A stretch of 10,794 nucleotides of DNA from Limisphaerales bacterium (GCA_003140275.1 PLJQ01000495.1:21385-32178); one strand, 5' to 3'; counted from the stretch's first letter, positions 1-7,225 are shown. Notes: a model not told the origin generated them from the sequence alone. Program-made: numbers and translations.

Positions 1-1140
1 GACGAAGAACGAGCGATGATCGAGGTTCTCCACCAGGGCGCCCCAACGAGCGGCGACGCCTGCATTCAGTTTGAGAAGGATTTCGCCGCCTATTGCGGCA
101 CGGCTCATGCCCGCGCCGTCAGCAACGGCACCGCCGCGCTTTTTCTCTCGCTCGTTGCCCTCGACATCAAACGAGGTGACCGCGTCCTGACCACTCCACT
201 GACCTGGATCGCCACGGCCGCCGCCGGCGCGACGCTCGGCGCTGAAGTTGATTTCGTCGATATCGATCCCGTCACCTGCAATCTCGATCCGAAAAAGCTG
301 GAGGAAAAACTGACTCCGAACACGAAGGCCGTCCTGCCGGTTCACCTCTACGGCCAATGTTGTGACATGGACGCCATCCTCGCGCTCGCCCGGCAGCATG
401 GGTTCGCGGTCATCGAGGATGCCTGCCACGCCGTCGGCGCGGATTACAAAGGCCGCAAGGCGGGCAGCATGGGAACGACGGGCTGTTTCAGTTTTCACGA
501 ACAGAAAAACATGTCCACACTGGGCGAAGGCGGCATGATCGTCACCAACGACGCCGCGTTGTTTGAAAAGATTGCCCTCTACCGTTCCCACTGCACGCGC
601 GTCTATGGCAGGAGCACGAAGTATTGTTCGCTCGATGAAACGAAGCTGCCGATGGGCAAACGCTTTTGGTGGCAGGATTTCGACGACTGCGGCTACAACT
701 TCCGCATGACCGATATGCAGGCGACCGTCGGCATCATTCAGTTGAAGAAACTCGACACCCTAAACCAACGCCGCATCGACAACGCCGCCTACTTGACTGC
801 CGGACTGCGCGACATGCCGGGTCTGACCTTGCCGACGGTTACGCCGGGCTTTAAACACGTCTTCCATCTTTTCCCCATTCAAATCGACGCCGATAAATTT
901 GGGATGAGCCGGGACGATTTTATTTATGCGATGCTGCACGAACGCGGCATCAGAGTCGGCACGCACTACACCCCGCTGCACTACTCAACTGCTTTTCGAA
1001 AGCGCGGTTTCAAGAAGGGTCAATTCCCGGTGGCCGAAGCCGTGGCTGAACGGCTTGTGACGCTCCCCATCAACCCGCGCCAGACCCACGAATCCCTCGA
1101 CTATATGATTGAAAGTATTGGTCGACTCCAGAAGCGGTGA
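1..1140 (+). CDS. DegT/DnrJ/EryC1/StrS-family PLP-dependent aminotransferase (5' partial)
   Basis: Fold-type I PLP enzyme of the sugar aminotransferase family, which typically transfers an amino group from Glu/Gln to a keto-sugar nucleotide used for surface polysaccharides or glycosylated metabolites. Numbered from the ATG at 16, one sees VSNGTAAL (PLP phosphate region), VHLYGQ, the cofactor-ring aspartate in VIEDACHAVGA (D135), the Schiff-base lysine in SFHEQKNMST (K164) followed by GEGGMIVTND, and the C-terminal RVGTHYTPLH segment. Both catalytic residues are present, so the enzyme should be active. The frame is open from base 1, and the five codons before the ATG (DEERA) resemble the family's usual N-terminal helix. 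I therefore think the true start lies outside the window and the ATG at 16 is internal. The stop is TGA at 1138-1140. The exact substrate cannot be read from the sequence, and no other sugar-nucleotide gene is visible here. It converges on the next gene. Confidence 0.93.
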   Translation, partial: DEERAMIEVLHQGAPTSGDACIQFEKDFAAYCGTAHARAVSNGTAALFLSLVALDIKRGDRVLTTPLTWIATAAAGATLGAEVDFVDIDPVTCNLDPKKLEEKLTPNTKAVLPVHLYGQCCDMDAILALARQHGFAVIEDACHAVGADYKGRKAGSMGTTGCFSFHEQKNMSTLGEGGMIVTNDAALFEKIALYRSHCTRVYGRSTKYCSLDETKLPMGKRFWWQDFDDCGYNFRMTDMQATVGIIQLKKLDTLNQRRIDNAAYLTAGLRDMPGLTLPTVTPGFKHVFHLFPIQIDADKFGMSRDDFIYAMLHERGIRVGTHYTPLHYSTAFRKRGFKKGQFPVAEAVAERLVTLPINPRQTHESLDYMIESIGRLQKR

Positions 1141-1190
1141 TGTGTTCCTCCCAATAATCCTATAGGAGTTTTCACGCAGGCTCGTAAGGG

Positions 1191-1547
1191 TTAACCATCT
1201 TCATTCAATCTCTCAATTATGAACTGCTTGCAGCAGGGACACTCACGTCGATAGCTAAGACGGTTGGAGCGACCATCGTAAAGAACACCGCCACAGAGTG
1301 GACACACAAATCCCAAGGCGATGCTTTGCTTCTTGCTGAGTCGGATCACATAAACCATCCCCAGTATTTCAATAAGGATAGCACCCGCAAGCACAGCCAG
1401 CACTCCCACGCGATGCGGTCGAGCAAAAAGCAAACCTGCCACAAGAAGAGCGACCATAACCATCAGCAGAAGCATGACGCGCCGATTATGACTACGTGCA
1501 AGTGTGTGACGCACTGCCTCAAATTTCGGTGGAAGGGTAAACTTCAT
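1191..1547 (-). CDS. Small two-helix membrane protein with C-terminal zinc ribbon, function unknown
   Basis: A 118-residue protein that I do not recognise by name. A basic N-terminus (residues 1-23, rich in R and H) is followed by two hydrophobic helices at about 24-42 and 47-69, with a short turn between them. A soluble C-terminal domain then carries paired cysteines, C82-P-L-C85 and C103-P-C-C106, spaced as in a four-cysteine zinc ribbon. The positive-inside rule and the KK following helix 2 place both ends in the cytoplasm, so the ribbon would be a membrane-tethered cytoplasmic domain (inference). The start ATG has no clear Shine-Dalgarno site. It lies downstream of the broken lipoprotein gene on the same strand, 82 bases away, so it may or may not share that transcript. 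The region is more AT-rich than the flanking enzyme genes. The coherent architecture supports a real gene. Confidence 0.72.
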   Translation of the reverse strand: MKFTLPPKFEAVRHTLARSHNRRVMLLLMVMVALLVAGLLFARPHRVGVLAVLAGAILIEILGMVYVIRLSKKQSIALGFVCPLCGGVLYDGRSNRLSYRRECPCCKQFIIERLNEDG

Positions 1548-1629
1548 CGGTTAGTCGTTCGAGATACCGTCGCTTAGTTATTGGATTAGCCAGATTCTTT
1601 CTACGCAGTCTAGTTCGCCAACGACCCAT

Positions 1630-2022
1630 TCACATTTTGGATTTGTTCCATTGCGCAAGTTTTCCTTCGGGGCCAAATATCAAACGTAGAACGTGGTCGC
1701 CGATTGAACCGATGGGCATCCCAACGCCCACTCCGGTGCTGGTGCCAACGCTGCCTCCGTAATGACTGTAACCAGTCCCAAGACCGAATGAAACGCCGGA
1801 GGATCTTCTAGTAATCCAATCGGTCACGGTCGTGCCGTCGGACAGTTTGGTGGACTTATCCGGCGGCCCCAATTCCGCCACCGCGTGGTTTTAGGTGTAA
1901 TTGCCGACGCGCGTGTTCCAATCGACTTTGGGAGTGGAAGCGCAACTCACGAACAACCAGGCCGTAAGCAGCGGCGTGATGAACAAACCAACGCAATGCG
2001 CAAGGCGAGAGTATGGATTCAT
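1630..2022 (-). pseudogene. Small glycine-rich lipoprotein gene interrupted by an in-frame TAA
   Basis: Reading from the ATG at 2022-2020, the frame begins MNPYSRLAHCVGLF, then a hydrophobic stretch ending LFVSC-AS, which looks like a type II signal peptide with the lipidated cysteine at position 27. The frame continues through PKVDWNTRVGNYT and meets TAA at 1893-1891. It then goes on in the same frame for 86 more residues (NHAVAELGPPDKSTK..., a DWITRRSSG segment and a glycine/serine-rich run GVSFGLGTGYSHYGG...) to the TAG at 1630-1632. The unbroken product would be about 130 residues, a normal size for a small outer-membrane lipoprotein. The parts before and after the stop fit together without a frame change, so a single nonsense change (for example from a Tyr codon) explains it. 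An alternative is translation of the downstream part from the GTG at 1881, which would give an 83-residue protein without export signal. It lies 36 bases downstream of the PagL-like gene. Confidence 0.7.
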
Positions 2023-2058
2023 GGAAAGGTCTAACTCAAGCCAAAGCGAATGCAACCG

Positions 2059-2586
2059 TCAGAAGCGGTAGCTGATCTCAAACATGTGCAGGTCCAGGCC
2101 GGGATTATGTTCGCTGATGCTGGCGTTGGACATGTGCTGGAAGCGATAGCCCGCACTTAGCTGCTTGTAAATTCGACAACCAAAACCCGCGTGACTGGTA
2201 AACTGAAACGGCACCCCGAAATTCACGCCCGCAAATTCATCCCTGCTCAGGATGGTTGGGCTGGAGCCAGCTTCAAGCGTCAAAGGGAAGTCTCCCTTGC
2301 CCAAAACAAAAGTCGGCCCCAGGGTGCCGACAAAGCCCTCCTCTCCGCGTCGGCGAAGAGCACCCGCGGAAAGATCCAGCCTGGTTTGCAGATGCCAACC
2401 TGAATCCGACTGCCAGCGCCAATGAAGGTTGTGGGTCGCAAACGCCTCGCGCTGCCAAAAGTTATCGTTCCAACTGCTTGCTGAAAATCCCGTTCGCAAC
2501 CCGGCCGCTCCCCAGTCCGCGTCTTCAGCCCAACTCCGCTGGGAGGTTGCCGCGCCCAACGCTAAAACCAACCAGATTGTTTTCAT
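2059..2586 (-). CDS. PagL-like lipid A 3-O-deacylase (acyloxyacyl hydrolase family), outer membrane
   Basis: A 175-residue protein with a signal peptide (residues 1-20, cleavage likely after SWA, before EDADWG) and alternating polar/hydrophobic strands ending in a C-terminal phenylalanine (FEISYRF), as expected for an eight-strand outer-membrane barrel. The motif QHMSNASISEHNPGLD matches the PagL active-site region: H151 and S153 correspond to the catalytic His and Ser of the H-x-S-N motif. The residue 14 after the His, a catalytic Glu in Pseudomonas PagL, is Asp (D165) here. PagL enzymes remove the 3-position acyl chain of lipid A, which alters envelope properties and host recognition. An AGGGA Shine-Dalgarno site (2595-2599) lies 8 bases before the ATG. 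The gene starts 40 bases after the CoA ligase stop, in the same direction, so co-transcription is likely. The family call is good, but activity and substrate are inferred. Confidence 0.82.
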   Translation of the reverse strand: MKTIWLVLALGAATSQRSWAEDADWGAAGLRTGFSASSWNDNFWQREAFATHNLHWRWQSDSGWHLQTRLDLSAGALRRRGEEGFVGTLGPTFVLGKGDFPLTLEAGSSPTILSRDEFAGVNFGVPFQFTSHAGFGCRIYKQLSAGYRFQHMSNASISEHNPGLDLHMFEISYRF

Positions 2587-2626
2587 TCGCTTGATCCCTG
2601 AAAAACTCGTCGTATGGGTTTCGCAT

Positions 2627-3934
2627 CTATATTTTCAACCACCGCTTTGCTTTCAATTCAAACCGGGGCAAAGTTCCAACCGAAACGGCGGTTACAGGTA
2701 CACGCAGGGCAAATGCCTTGTCAAAGTCTTTCTCCAAATTCATCACCAAACCGGCAATATCCCGGCAATCCGCCGCCGGCTCGATCTTGACGCTGAGTTC
2801 CGTCAGCGCTTGAGCCGTACTGATGTTCACCTGATACTCCGCCACTTCACCACTGGCACAGATGATTTCCTCCACGGCGCTCGGATAAACATTTACGCCA
2901 CGCACAACCACCATATCGTCGGTTCGGCCAAGGATTCCCCCTTCCAACGCCAGTTCGTTGCGACCGCAAGTGCAAGGTTGAGAGCTGAGCATTGAGGGTT
3001 GAACGGCAAGTTTCACCAGGTCGCCTGTTCGGTAGCGCAACAACGGTGAACCGGTGCGCCCGAGCGTCGTCAACACCAGCTCACCCGTTTGGCCACGACG
3101 AGCCGGCTGGTCGCTCGCCCGATCAATCACCTCCGCGTAATAGGCCGCTTCGATCACATGTAACACACACGACCGTTGCGGACATTCATACGTAACCGGA
3201 CCTACTTCCGTCATCCCGTGATGATCAAAGACGCGCGCGCCGTGCCATAGTCCAGCCAGACGACTTCGCGTGGCCGGAATGCTGCCGCCGGCTTCGCCCG
3301 CGACAATGATCGTATTCACCTTCGCCGATGCGAGGTCGATACTTTCTTTGGCGGCAACTTCAGCCAGCCTCATTGCATACGTGGGTGTGCAACACAGTAC
3401 GGTTGCCTGATTATCAATGATGGCGCGGAGACGTGATTCACTGCTCAAGCCGCCGCCCGGCAGGCAAAGACATCCCATCCGCGCTGCCGCCTCGAACACC
3501 AGCCAGAAACCGATGAACGGGCCAAACGAGAACGCGAAATAAATCCGGTCGCCGCGCTCGACGTCCGCCGCGTTAAAAATCTGCGTCCAGCTTTCGATCA
3601 TCCACTCCCAGCTTTCCGCCGTATCCAGCCATCGCAAAGGAACACCGTTCGTACCGCTAGTTTGGTGGCAGCGTGTGTAGTTTGCCAGCGGGTAAGTAAG
3701 GTTCGTTCCGTATGGCGGATGGCGGCGTTGGTCTTCCACCAATTCCTCCTTCGTCGTAAAGGGAAACCGCCTGGAAAAATCTTCCAGCGACGCAATGTCG
3801 AAGGTGACGCCCGCTGCTTGAAGTTTTTGCGTATAAAACGAATTGGCGGGGAACAATTCGGCGACGAGCGAACGAAGTTGCGCCAACTGAACGGTGCTAA
3901 TCGCCGTGCAAGAAGGGGGATGTCCGTCGGCCAT
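2627..3934 (-). CDS. PaaK-type AMP-forming acyl/aryl-CoA ligase (phenylacetate-CoA ligase family)
   Basis: A 435-residue adenylate-forming enzyme, the normal length for the PaaK/CapK-like group. Such enzymes activate a carboxylate (phenylacetate, other aromatic or related acids) with ATP and join it to CoA. Visible motifs: the phosphate-binding loop TSGTNG (92-97), DHHGMTEVGP (237-246), YRTGD (301-305), the hinge GRTDDMVVVRGVNVYPSAVE (336-355) typical of PaaK, and a C-terminal LPRFELKAKR with the candidate adenylation lysine (K428 or K430). Cysteine pairs CPQRSC (251-256) and CTC (321-323) could bind zinc (inference). The frame stays open upstream to 4429, but that stretch is a shadow of the membrane protein gene. 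The ATG at 3934-3932 is chosen because AGGAG (3940-3944) lies 5 bases before it and the family N-terminus starts there. Its A is also the last base of the preceding TGA stop, indicating translational coupling. The substrate is not readable, and no other phenylacetate-pathway gene is in the window. Confidence 0.9.
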   Translation of the reverse strand: MADGHPPSCTAISTVQLAQLRSLVAELFPANSFYTQKLQAAGVTFDIASLEDFSRRFPFTTKEELVEDQRRHPPYGTNLTYPLANYTRCHQTSGTNGVPLRWLDTAESWEWMIESWTQIFNAADVERGDRIYFAFSFGPFIGFWLVFEAAARMGCLCLPGGGLSSESRLRAIIDNQATVLCCTPTYAMRLAEVAAKESIDLASAKVNTIIVAGEAGGSIPATRSRLAGLWHGARVFDHHGMTEVGPVTYECPQRSCVLHVIEAAYYAEVIDRASDQPARRGQTGELVLTTLGRTGSPLLRYRTGDLVKLAVQPSMLSSQPCTCGRNELALEGGILGRTDDMVVVRGVNVYPSAVEEIICASGEVAEYQVNISTAQALTELSVKIEPAADCRDIAGLVMNLEKDFDKAFALRVPVTAVSVGTLPRFELKAKRWLKI

Positions 3935-4467
3935 CAATTCTCCTGGTGCGCGACAGACGTGGCGGGCGCGGGTTGAGCGGCGACCGAATGCGGTTTGGGC
4001 GGAGCTGGTTTGTAGAATGTGACGAGACAACCGCCAAGCGCTGCCAGCACAATACCCAGATAGAATTGGGGCTTGATCGAACCGAGTCCGCCTGCCGGTG
4101 GATGCAAAATAATGGCGGTGACGGCGTTGACTATCGGCGCTCCGGCAAAAACAATCGACATCACCACCCCCGGCTTGCCATCCGCGCCAAAAGCCAGCAG
4201 CACACAGAACGCGCCGACCGCGCCCACGATGCCCGCCAACAATGACCAACCCATGCCCGCCAGCGGGAAACTCCAGTTGGATTTTCGCGCCAGCAACATC
4301 CCCAGCGGCGCCAACACCGCCGTCAAAAAGTAAGCCAGTCCGACAAAGAGAAACGATTTGTAAAGTGCGTTGCTTTTGTCCGCCATCGCGGTTTGTCCGT
4401 TGTGCAGAAAAATTCCGTAGAGTCCCCACGAAACCACCGTCATCAAAGCAAAGGTCAGCCAGTTCAT
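3934..4467 (-). CDS. Half-size EamA/DMT-superfamily-like membrane protein
   Basis: A 177-residue integral membrane protein with five predicted helices at about residues 3-21, 36-60, 71-93, 99-121 and 134-152, followed by a Pro/Ala-rich cytoplasmic or periplasmic tail (residues 153-177). The start MNWLTFALMTVVSWGLYGIF resembles the first helix of an EamA repeat (a Trp-Gly pair in helix 1), and the GKPGVVMSIVFAGAPIVNAV segment resembles the repeat's substrate-facing half. Full EamA transporters have two such repeats (about 300 residues, ten helices), so this is a single repeat that would need to pair with itself or a partner. Substrate unknown. The gene overlaps the start of the CoA ligase by one base (TGATG), so the two are made together. 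Upstream of the ATG I see only a poor Shine-Dalgarno match. The membrane topology is well supported; the family assignment less so. Confidence 0.78.
   Translation of the reverse strand: MNWLTFALMTVVSWGLYGIFLHNGQTAMADKSNALYKSFLFVGLAYFLTAVLAPLGMLLARKSNWSFPLAGMGWSLLAGIVGAVGAFCVLLAFGADGKPGVVMSIVFAGAPIVNAVTAIILHPPAGGLGSIKPQFYLGIVLAALGGCLVTFYKPAPPKPHSVAAQPAPATSVAHQEN
3940..3944 (-). promoter_or_regulatory. Shine-Dalgarno site (AGGAG) inside the end of the membrane protein gene
   Basis: On the minus strand AGGAG lies 5 bases before the CoA ligase ATG, within the last codons of the EamA-like gene. Together with the TGATG stop/start overlap it sets the start of the ligase at 3934 and supports coupled re-initiation. 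Confidence 0.75.
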
Positions 4468-4693
4468 AGTGCCCGGAGTCTAGTGTGAAGCGGATTTTAC
4501 TTCAAATGGTTTGTCATAAGCGAGCGTAGTATGATCTTCATGGATAAAATCGAAACCTCGGCAATCTTTACCCTTTCCTAACAGGCTGAATGTGACAAAG
4601 TAGAACTGAGAAGTCCAGTGTTCGGGTATGCAATCGTCTTATCCCACCCTTCGAGGAGGAGCGGGTGAAAGGTGCGTCTGGTAGTTCAGAAAG

Positions 4694-4733
4694 CAAAAAA
4701 TAATCCGACGAGAATCATTTTGTTCCGCTCGCC
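4694..4733 (-). terminator. Possible intrinsic terminator after the secreted unknown gene
   Basis: On the minus strand the last stop-codon base begins a 6-bp stem, GGCGAG (4733-4728) with CTCGTC (4712-4707, one G-U pair), enclosing a 15-base loop. A T-rich run including TTTTTT (4700-4695) follows a few bases later. The stem is short and the loop large, so this is weak. Confidence 0.3.
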
Positions 4734-5446
4734 TACTTCAACGCCGGCTTCGCTTCGTCAGGGATTTCGATTTTGGTGGCGCCGACATCCTTGACCTCCA
4801 CGGCGATGGTCTGGTTGATGTCCAGCTCGCGTTCGCCGAGAGTGACTTTGCCCTGGATATTGAATTCGTATTTTGTCAGCGCCCCTTCCTTGAGCCGGAA
4901 TTTCGCCGAACCCTTGATGCCCTTCATGTCCGGCGGTGTTTGCCCTTCGCGACGACGCACCGCCAACAAAATCAATTCCTTGATCTTATCCTCTGACAAC
5001 TCGCCCGCATAAGCGCCGTCCGCCTCTTTCAACTCCTTGACGGCGCCGACCAGATCGACCGCTTCTACGGCGGGTGTTTTGAATTTACGGATGCGACGTG
5101 CAATCGCGGCCCCGCCGCCGCCGGCTTGTTCGATTTCTGCAAACGACTGCCAGCCCTCCAGCGTCTTGGCCGCGCCCTTTTCTCCCTTGATAATCACGTC
5201 AACGGAAATTCCACCCGGCATCAGCATCATGTACGTGAAACCATCTTTTTCCGTCTTGCCCTCGATTGGTCCGATGTTTCGCCCGGTGCTGCCACTTTCA
5301 TCATTGGGTGTGGTCGTCCAACTGTAATTGGCGCTGTCGCCGAGCTTTTTGGCGGCGGCAATGACTTGTACTTTTGCGCCGGACTCCGCGGCTGAAAGCG
5401 TGCCGGCCATTACGCCGATCAATCCGATCAATAAATATTTTCTCAT
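4733..5446 (-). CDS. Secreted or periplasmic protein of unknown function
   Basis: A 237-residue protein that I do not recognise. It has a clear Sec signal peptide (MRKYLLIGLIGVMAGTLSAA, cleavage near residue 20, before ESGAK) and no cysteine, so it is soluble rather than a lipoprotein. The mature part begins with a KVQVIAAAKKLGDSANYSW segment, has a region with GGGG near the middle and a charged helical section (KELKEADGAYAGELSEDKIKE). It ends in strand-like sequence with EVKDVGATKIEIPDEAK, a pattern also seen at the end of LppX/LolA-like lipid-binding proteins; this resemblance is only suggestive. An upstream in-frame ATG exists at 5461, but GGAGAAG (5453-5459) overlaps it and is ideally placed (6 bases) for the ATG at 5446, which also gives the better signal peptide. 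It is divergent from the broken pectate lyase gene, with a 143-base intergenic region that must hold its promoter. Confidence 0.8.
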   Translation of the reverse strand: MRKYLLIGLIGVMAGTLSAAESGAKVQVIAAAKKLGDSANYSWTTTPNDESGSTGRNIGPIEGKTEKDGFTYMMLMPGGISVDVIIKGEKGAAKTLEGWQSFAEIEQAGGGGAAIARRIRKFKTPAVEAVDLVGAVKELKEADGAYAGELSEDKIKELILLAVRRREGQTPPDMKGIKGSAKFRLKEGALTKYEFNIQGKVTLGERELDINQTIAVEVKDVGATKIEIPDEAKPALK

Positions 5447-5452
5447 AGAAAT

Positions 5453-5459
5453 CTTCTCC
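5453..5459 (-). promoter_or_regulatory. Shine-Dalgarno site (GGAGAAG) deciding the start at 5446
   Basis: GGAGAAG on the minus strand sits 6 bases before the ATG at 5446 and overlaps the alternative ATG at 5461. It therefore favours the downstream start. Confidence 0.65.
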
Positions 5460-5589
5460 ATCTTAATGGCTCATGGTAGCGCCATTGTCCAGCTTGAATG
5501 TTCGAAAGGAAATTGCCATTGCGGGTGATGCACCACGAAACAAGAGTCCATTCGCTGCTCGATTGTAAACCGGAAAAAATTGTTCCGGA

Positions 5590-6768
5590 ATGTCGGTTCT
5601 GAGAGTTTCCGGGGCCATATTCAAAAGTCACAAATACCTTGCGTTGCCTCGTGTGTCTTGCGGGCTACTCTCCACGATCATAGCTTTTGGACCGGCAGGT
5701 ATGCTGGCGGCATTCGCCGAAGATTCGTCCCAGCTCCAGAAAGTGGCGCCGAGTGCGCCATTGCTGATCGACACATCGAGATTTTGCGACAGCGCGCAAC
5801 ACTGGCGACACATCCGCGACACGAACCGCGTCATTCAGGTGTTACCGGAACAGCCCGCATACGCGCCCGAACGGGTCCGGGAAATTGCGGCGAACATTCT
5901 CCTGTTCCAGCGCGACAATGGCGGTTGGCCCAAGGATTACGACATGCTTGCCGTCCTCACCGAGGAACAAAAGGCATCGATCCGGGCTCCGAAAGGACGT
6001 AACGACACATCGTTTGATAATCACAACCTCCATTCGCAGGTGGATTACCTCGCGCGCGCTTTTGCGGCGACGGGTGACGCATCCTATCGCGACGCTTGCG
6101 TGCGCGGCTTCGATTTCATGGTTGCAGCGCAGTATCCGAACGGCGGATTTCCGCAGCGTCATCCGAATCCCAAGGGTTACTCCGCGCACATCACGTTCAA
6201 CGACGGCGTGATGTTGGGCATTCTCGGCGTGCTCAAGGACGCAGCGTGGATTGTATCCTGAAATGCCAGATTCGCGTGGATGGCAAGTTGACCGGCTGGT
6301 GCCAACAGCATGACGAAAAGACGTATGAAGCCAGACCGGCGCGCACGTTTGAGCTGGCGTCCATCTGCCCGCAGAACAAAACGGAGATCGTCCGGTTCCT
6401 TATGCGATTGGATTTATCCGGCGATGACGTGGTGCAATGCGGTGGATTCCGCCGTGGAGTGGCTGCGGCAGGTGAAGCTGTCCGGTGTCCGCGTCGAACG
6501 CGTGAAGGCGACGGTGGCAAAATTCGAGCGGCACGACGCGGATTTCGACGTGGTGGTGGTGTCGGATGAGAAGTCGCCGCCGCTTTGGGCGCGACATTAC
6601 GAAATCGAGACCAACCGGCCCGTTTTCGCGGGGCGGGATGCAGTGAAGCGGTATGCGCTGGCGGAAATCGAGCGCGAGCGGCGCACGGGCACGCTGTGGT
6701 ATGGCCATTGGCCGGAGAACCTGTTGGAAAAGGAATACCCGCAGTGGCGCGCAGCGAGGGCGCGATAA
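5590..6768 (+). pseudogene. pelA: Pectate lyase, polysaccharide lyase family 10 (PelA type), broken by a deletion and two frame changes
   Basis: PL10 enzymes cleave polygalacturonate by beta-elimination in the periplasm or outside the cell. Three blocks of the gene are visible. Block 1 (5590 to about 6244) has a signal-like N-terminus ending in AAFAEDSS, then LLFQRDNGGWPKDYDML, DNHNLHSQVDYLARAF, AAQYPNGGFPQRHPNPKG and HITFNDGVMLGILGVLKDAA, all typical of the family. Its frame runs on to a TGA at 6259-6261. Block 2 is in another frame from about 6246: VDCILKCQIRVDGKLTGWCQ, PARTFELAS and IVRFLMRLDLSGDDVV to 6434. Block 3 (6436-6768) returns to the first frame: NAVDSAVEWLRQVKLSG, DFDVVVVSDEKSPPLWARHY, FAGRDAVKRYALAEIERERR and WYGHWPENLLEKEYPQWRA. 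Roughly 30 residues that family members have between GVLKDAA and VDCIL are missing (estimate from memory of the family), and C6435 looks like a one-base insertion. It is probably inactive unless the shifts are sequencing errors. Confidence 0.88.
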
Positions 6769-6868
6769 TCGGGAGTTACCGCGCCTCTGAACTTTGGAGG
6801 AGATAGTCCATCTTGTGCCTTGATTTTATGGCGGCTGTGGTTTTGCTTTACTGCGTTCGGTGGAACAA

Positions 6869-7225
6869 ATGCGATTCTCAGTTCTGACATTAAAAGTTGT
6901 GTTGCTCTCCGTTGTGGCGTCAGTCATAGCCGGGTTCTCGGTTTTCTCTCTTACTCGCATTGGCTGGTTTGTCTTTGGATTACCTGAAGATGTTACTGCC
7001 GCAGCCTACATCAGAGAGCATTATCCCATTCACTTTGTTCGACCCGAATGGGTCACTGGCGCTGACCAATTGGACATTCTAATTTTCTGGACCGTGGCAG
7101 AAATCAAAGCTAGGGTGACAGTCATGTTGGTTTTGTGGATACTGTTCGTCAGCTTTTTTGTGTGGCAACATTACAAGAGACGAAGACATCACAACGCCGA
7201 GGTCAAAAGTCTGATTTTAAGCTGA
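6869..7225 (+). CDS. Two-helix membrane protein of unknown function
   Basis: A 118-residue protein that I do not recognise. A first hydrophobic helix lies at about residues 8-28 (VVLLSVVASVIAGFSVF) and a second near the C-terminus at about 88-103 (VMLVLWILFVSFFVW). Between them is a loop of roughly 55 residues (AAAYIREHYPIHFVRPEWVTG and on). A strongly basic tail (HYKRRRHH) follows helix 2. The basic tail suggests both ends are cytoplasmic and the loop is periplasmic (inference). The ATG at 6869 is preferred over the GTG at 6860 because GGTGG lies just upstream of it. The gene and its flanks are more AT-rich than neighbouring enzyme genes. It stands alone, 100 bases after the broken pectate lyase and 81 bases before the next gene. 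Confidence 0.6.
   Translation: MRFSVLTLKVVLLSVVASVIAGFSVFSLTRIGWFVFGLPEDVTAAAYIREHYPIHFVRPEWVTGADQLDILIFWTVAEIKARVTVMLVLWILFVSFFVWQHYKRRRHHNAEVKSLILS

Noticed and set aside
1158..1167. Palindrome TCCTATAGGA between the aminotransferase and the zinc ribbon gene.
   Set aside because: Ten bases with no loop, GC-poor and without a T-run: too short to call a terminator, and chance is likely.
2429..2995. A 188-codon + strand open frame crossing the PagL-like and ligase genes.
   Set aside because: It runs antisense across two well-supported genes and shows no domain, signal or membrane segment.
3935..4429. Open frame continuous with the CoA ligase upstream to 4429, suggesting a 600-residue fusion or dual coding.
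   Set aside because: The extra 165 residues are low-complexity, Arg/Gly-rich and match no domain, while the same DNA in another frame encodes a clean five-helix membrane protein. The AGGAG site fixes the ligase start at 3934.
4540..4680. Very short + strand frames (about 13-20 codons, for example from 4540 and about 4628) in the gap after 4468.
   Set aside because: No Shine-Dalgarno site of note, no recognisable sequence, and lengths expected by chance.
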